Source of the DNA: Gymnogyps californianus
Taxonomy: Eukaryota; Chordata; Aves; Accipitriformes; Cathartidae
Assembly: GCF_018139145.2 (NCBI RefSeq)
Contig: NC_059473.1
Coordinates: forward strand, 67,748,707-67,812,706
Direction: 5' to 3'
Length of the DNA stretch: 64,000 nucleotides
Below are positions 62,801 to 64,000 of the stretch, one piece after another (the first letter of the stretch is position 1; every line of letters begins with the position of its first letter). A program made the position numbers and the translations under genes. Below the pieces are notes generated by a model that worked only from the letters and a program-made list of their open reading frames with translations, was not told where the DNA came from and did no database searches.

Positions 62801-64000
62801 TCCTGAGCTTTTGGTAACACGATTTTTATGATTTTTGTCCTTTGCTTTAAGCATCAATAGAATGAAACTGCATGCTTGGCTTAAAATCTGACATAAACCT
62901 GTCAGACACTTTATGCTCTGCAATGGCCACAGAATTCTTGGTGTAACCAAAGCTCTAGCTAATTGGGATGACCTCAGTGCATAACAGTGCCATCAGGTAT
63001 GACCTGTTTGTTTTGAAAATTTATTTGGAAATACCATCTCATTATATTTGGACTCACTAGAAAACTCAGTGTTTGGAGAATATTGCATTCCTTGGGTAGA
63101 ATGTTCAGCTGACGCTTCAGATTTATTATTAATATTCAAAAATGTTTGGCAGTTCAGCTTTCAGCATGCAAACCTTGGGTCAGGAAATTGCATACATTCT
63201 CAAAACGTAGAGGCTGCACCACCGGGATTATTCTTGAGAGGTATTATGTTATGTTTCCTGTTAGGAAGAAGATACTCTATAATGATATGAATTTTGCTTC
63301 TGTGTTGTTTCCATATATATGCAATGAAGAATGCTTCAGTATGCTTCTGAAAAACCATTGGCTCTGCTACTTATAATTGTAAAATCTTTGTGTCAAGTTA
63401 ATACGTTCCGAAAAGCCATGTGTTGCCTTTCTAAATAACTCGATTCAGGCAGCTGAAAGAAAATCATAAAGATAACTAGTTTGTTTTTCCTAAAGTTCCT
63501 ATCGCTGCAGTGCAATTTCCACAGAAAATAAGAGCTGAAACAAGGGTATAGAATTACATTAAAGTTCAGTTAACTCAAGAAGCTAACAATGCAGATTGAC
63601 TGAAAGAGAACAGATTGAATTACTGCAAATGTGATATAGGTAATAAATGAGTGCAGTCATTTCCTGTGTAAGAAGCCTGCCTTTTGAAAGACAAAGTTTG
63701 CTCATTCTACTGAAAAGTGAAAATAGCAAAAATTAAATAATTTCTTTGAGTCGTATTCCCTTTTGTCAAAAATGAAAAAACAAATTATCAAGTGTCATAA
63801 AAATAAATTAGTCAGAATAATCAACTTCCAAGTTATTACCAGTACCAAATAACAAGTAATAATAATATTTGATGCCTAGAAAGAGTGGGAAATCAGCAAT
63901 AAAGTACTGTATGATATTATTGTACCAATGTATCTGATGTCTGAGAATTTAAATACTCTAATATTTTGAGCTTTATAATCAAAAATATTTTCTTCTCATT
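59847..64000 (+). other. PTPRK: PTPRK intron, last segment in the window
   Basis: It begins in an AT-rich stretch with two similar A tracts near 59880 and 59910. The stretch at about 61280-61560 is AT-rich without low-complexity runs. A near-perfect 48-bp inverted repeat lies at 62328-62375, within a 127-codon open frame (62242-62625) of no recognised family. The exon for the second FNIII repeat was not found, so this intron continues past the window. Confidence 0.6.
62328..62375. repeat. Near-perfect 48-bp inverted repeat
   Basis: The outer arms ATTTCAATTTCCAG (62328-62341) and CTGGAAATTGAAAT (62362-62375) are perfect 14-bp complements. The inner arms AGTATC and GATACT are also complementary around a single T. 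The two blocks are separated by TTA on one side and GAAC on the other, which pair with one mismatch and one bulge. Transcribed from either strand, it would fold into a compact hairpin. Confidence 0.92.

Noticed and set aside
1..64000. Bacterial-style systems, CRISPR arrays, phage or operons
   Set aside because: Spliced exons, avian LINE and LTR elements and AT-rich introns show a vertebrate nuclear locus; no regularly spaced repeats or dense coding were seen.

Overview
The window is vertebrate nuclear DNA, almost certainly from a bird. It is AT-rich, intron-dominated and poor in open reading frames. Its recognisable interspersed repeats are a CR1 LINE of the avian type and three copies of an endogenous-retrovirus LTR family that looks like the abundant one beginning TGTCCTGGTTT in Neoaves. 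There are no operons, CRISPR arrays, tRNA or rRNA genes. Nearly all short open reading frames here are chance frames in intron or repeat sequence.

One gene is supported: a receptor-type protein tyrosine phosphatase of the MAM-containing type IIB family, best matched to PTPRK, on the + strand. Two coding exons lie in the window. The first (6386-6560, 175 bp) encodes the C-terminal half of the Ig-like domain. The second (43083-43376, 294 bp) encodes the first fibronectin type III repeat. Both have canonical splice sites, and the phases join correctly (0/1, then 1/1). They are separated by a 36,522-bp intron. The neighbouring coding exons (MAM and first half of Ig upstream, second FNIII downstream) were not found, so 1-6385 and 43377-64000 are read as parts of the flanking introns.

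Layout: 1-6385, intron tail before the Ig exon; 6386-6560, Ig exon; 6561-43082, large intron holding a 5'-truncated CR1 (about 12565-13527, minus strand, with a 38-nt T tract inside its reverse-transcriptase remnant), a 65/66-bp tandem duplication (19291-19421), an unassigned stretch rich in short frames with a dispersed 34-bp repeat (about 20750-22260), and solo LTR 1 (32363-32963); 43083-43376, FNIII exon, preceded by a 27-nt uninterrupted T tract; 43377-64000, the next intron, with solo LTR 2 (47976-48527), solo LTR 3 (59219-59841) and two striking inverted repeats (52981-53011 and 62328-62375).

All three LTRs have perfect 5-bp target-site duplications, lie in the same orientation, and read antisense to the host gene by their own TATA and polyadenylation signals. 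I see no new biological system. The items most worth checking are the T27 tract at the FNIII acceptor, the antisense LTR trio with a conserved palindrome next to its TATA box, and the near-perfect 48-bp inverted repeat at 62328-62375.
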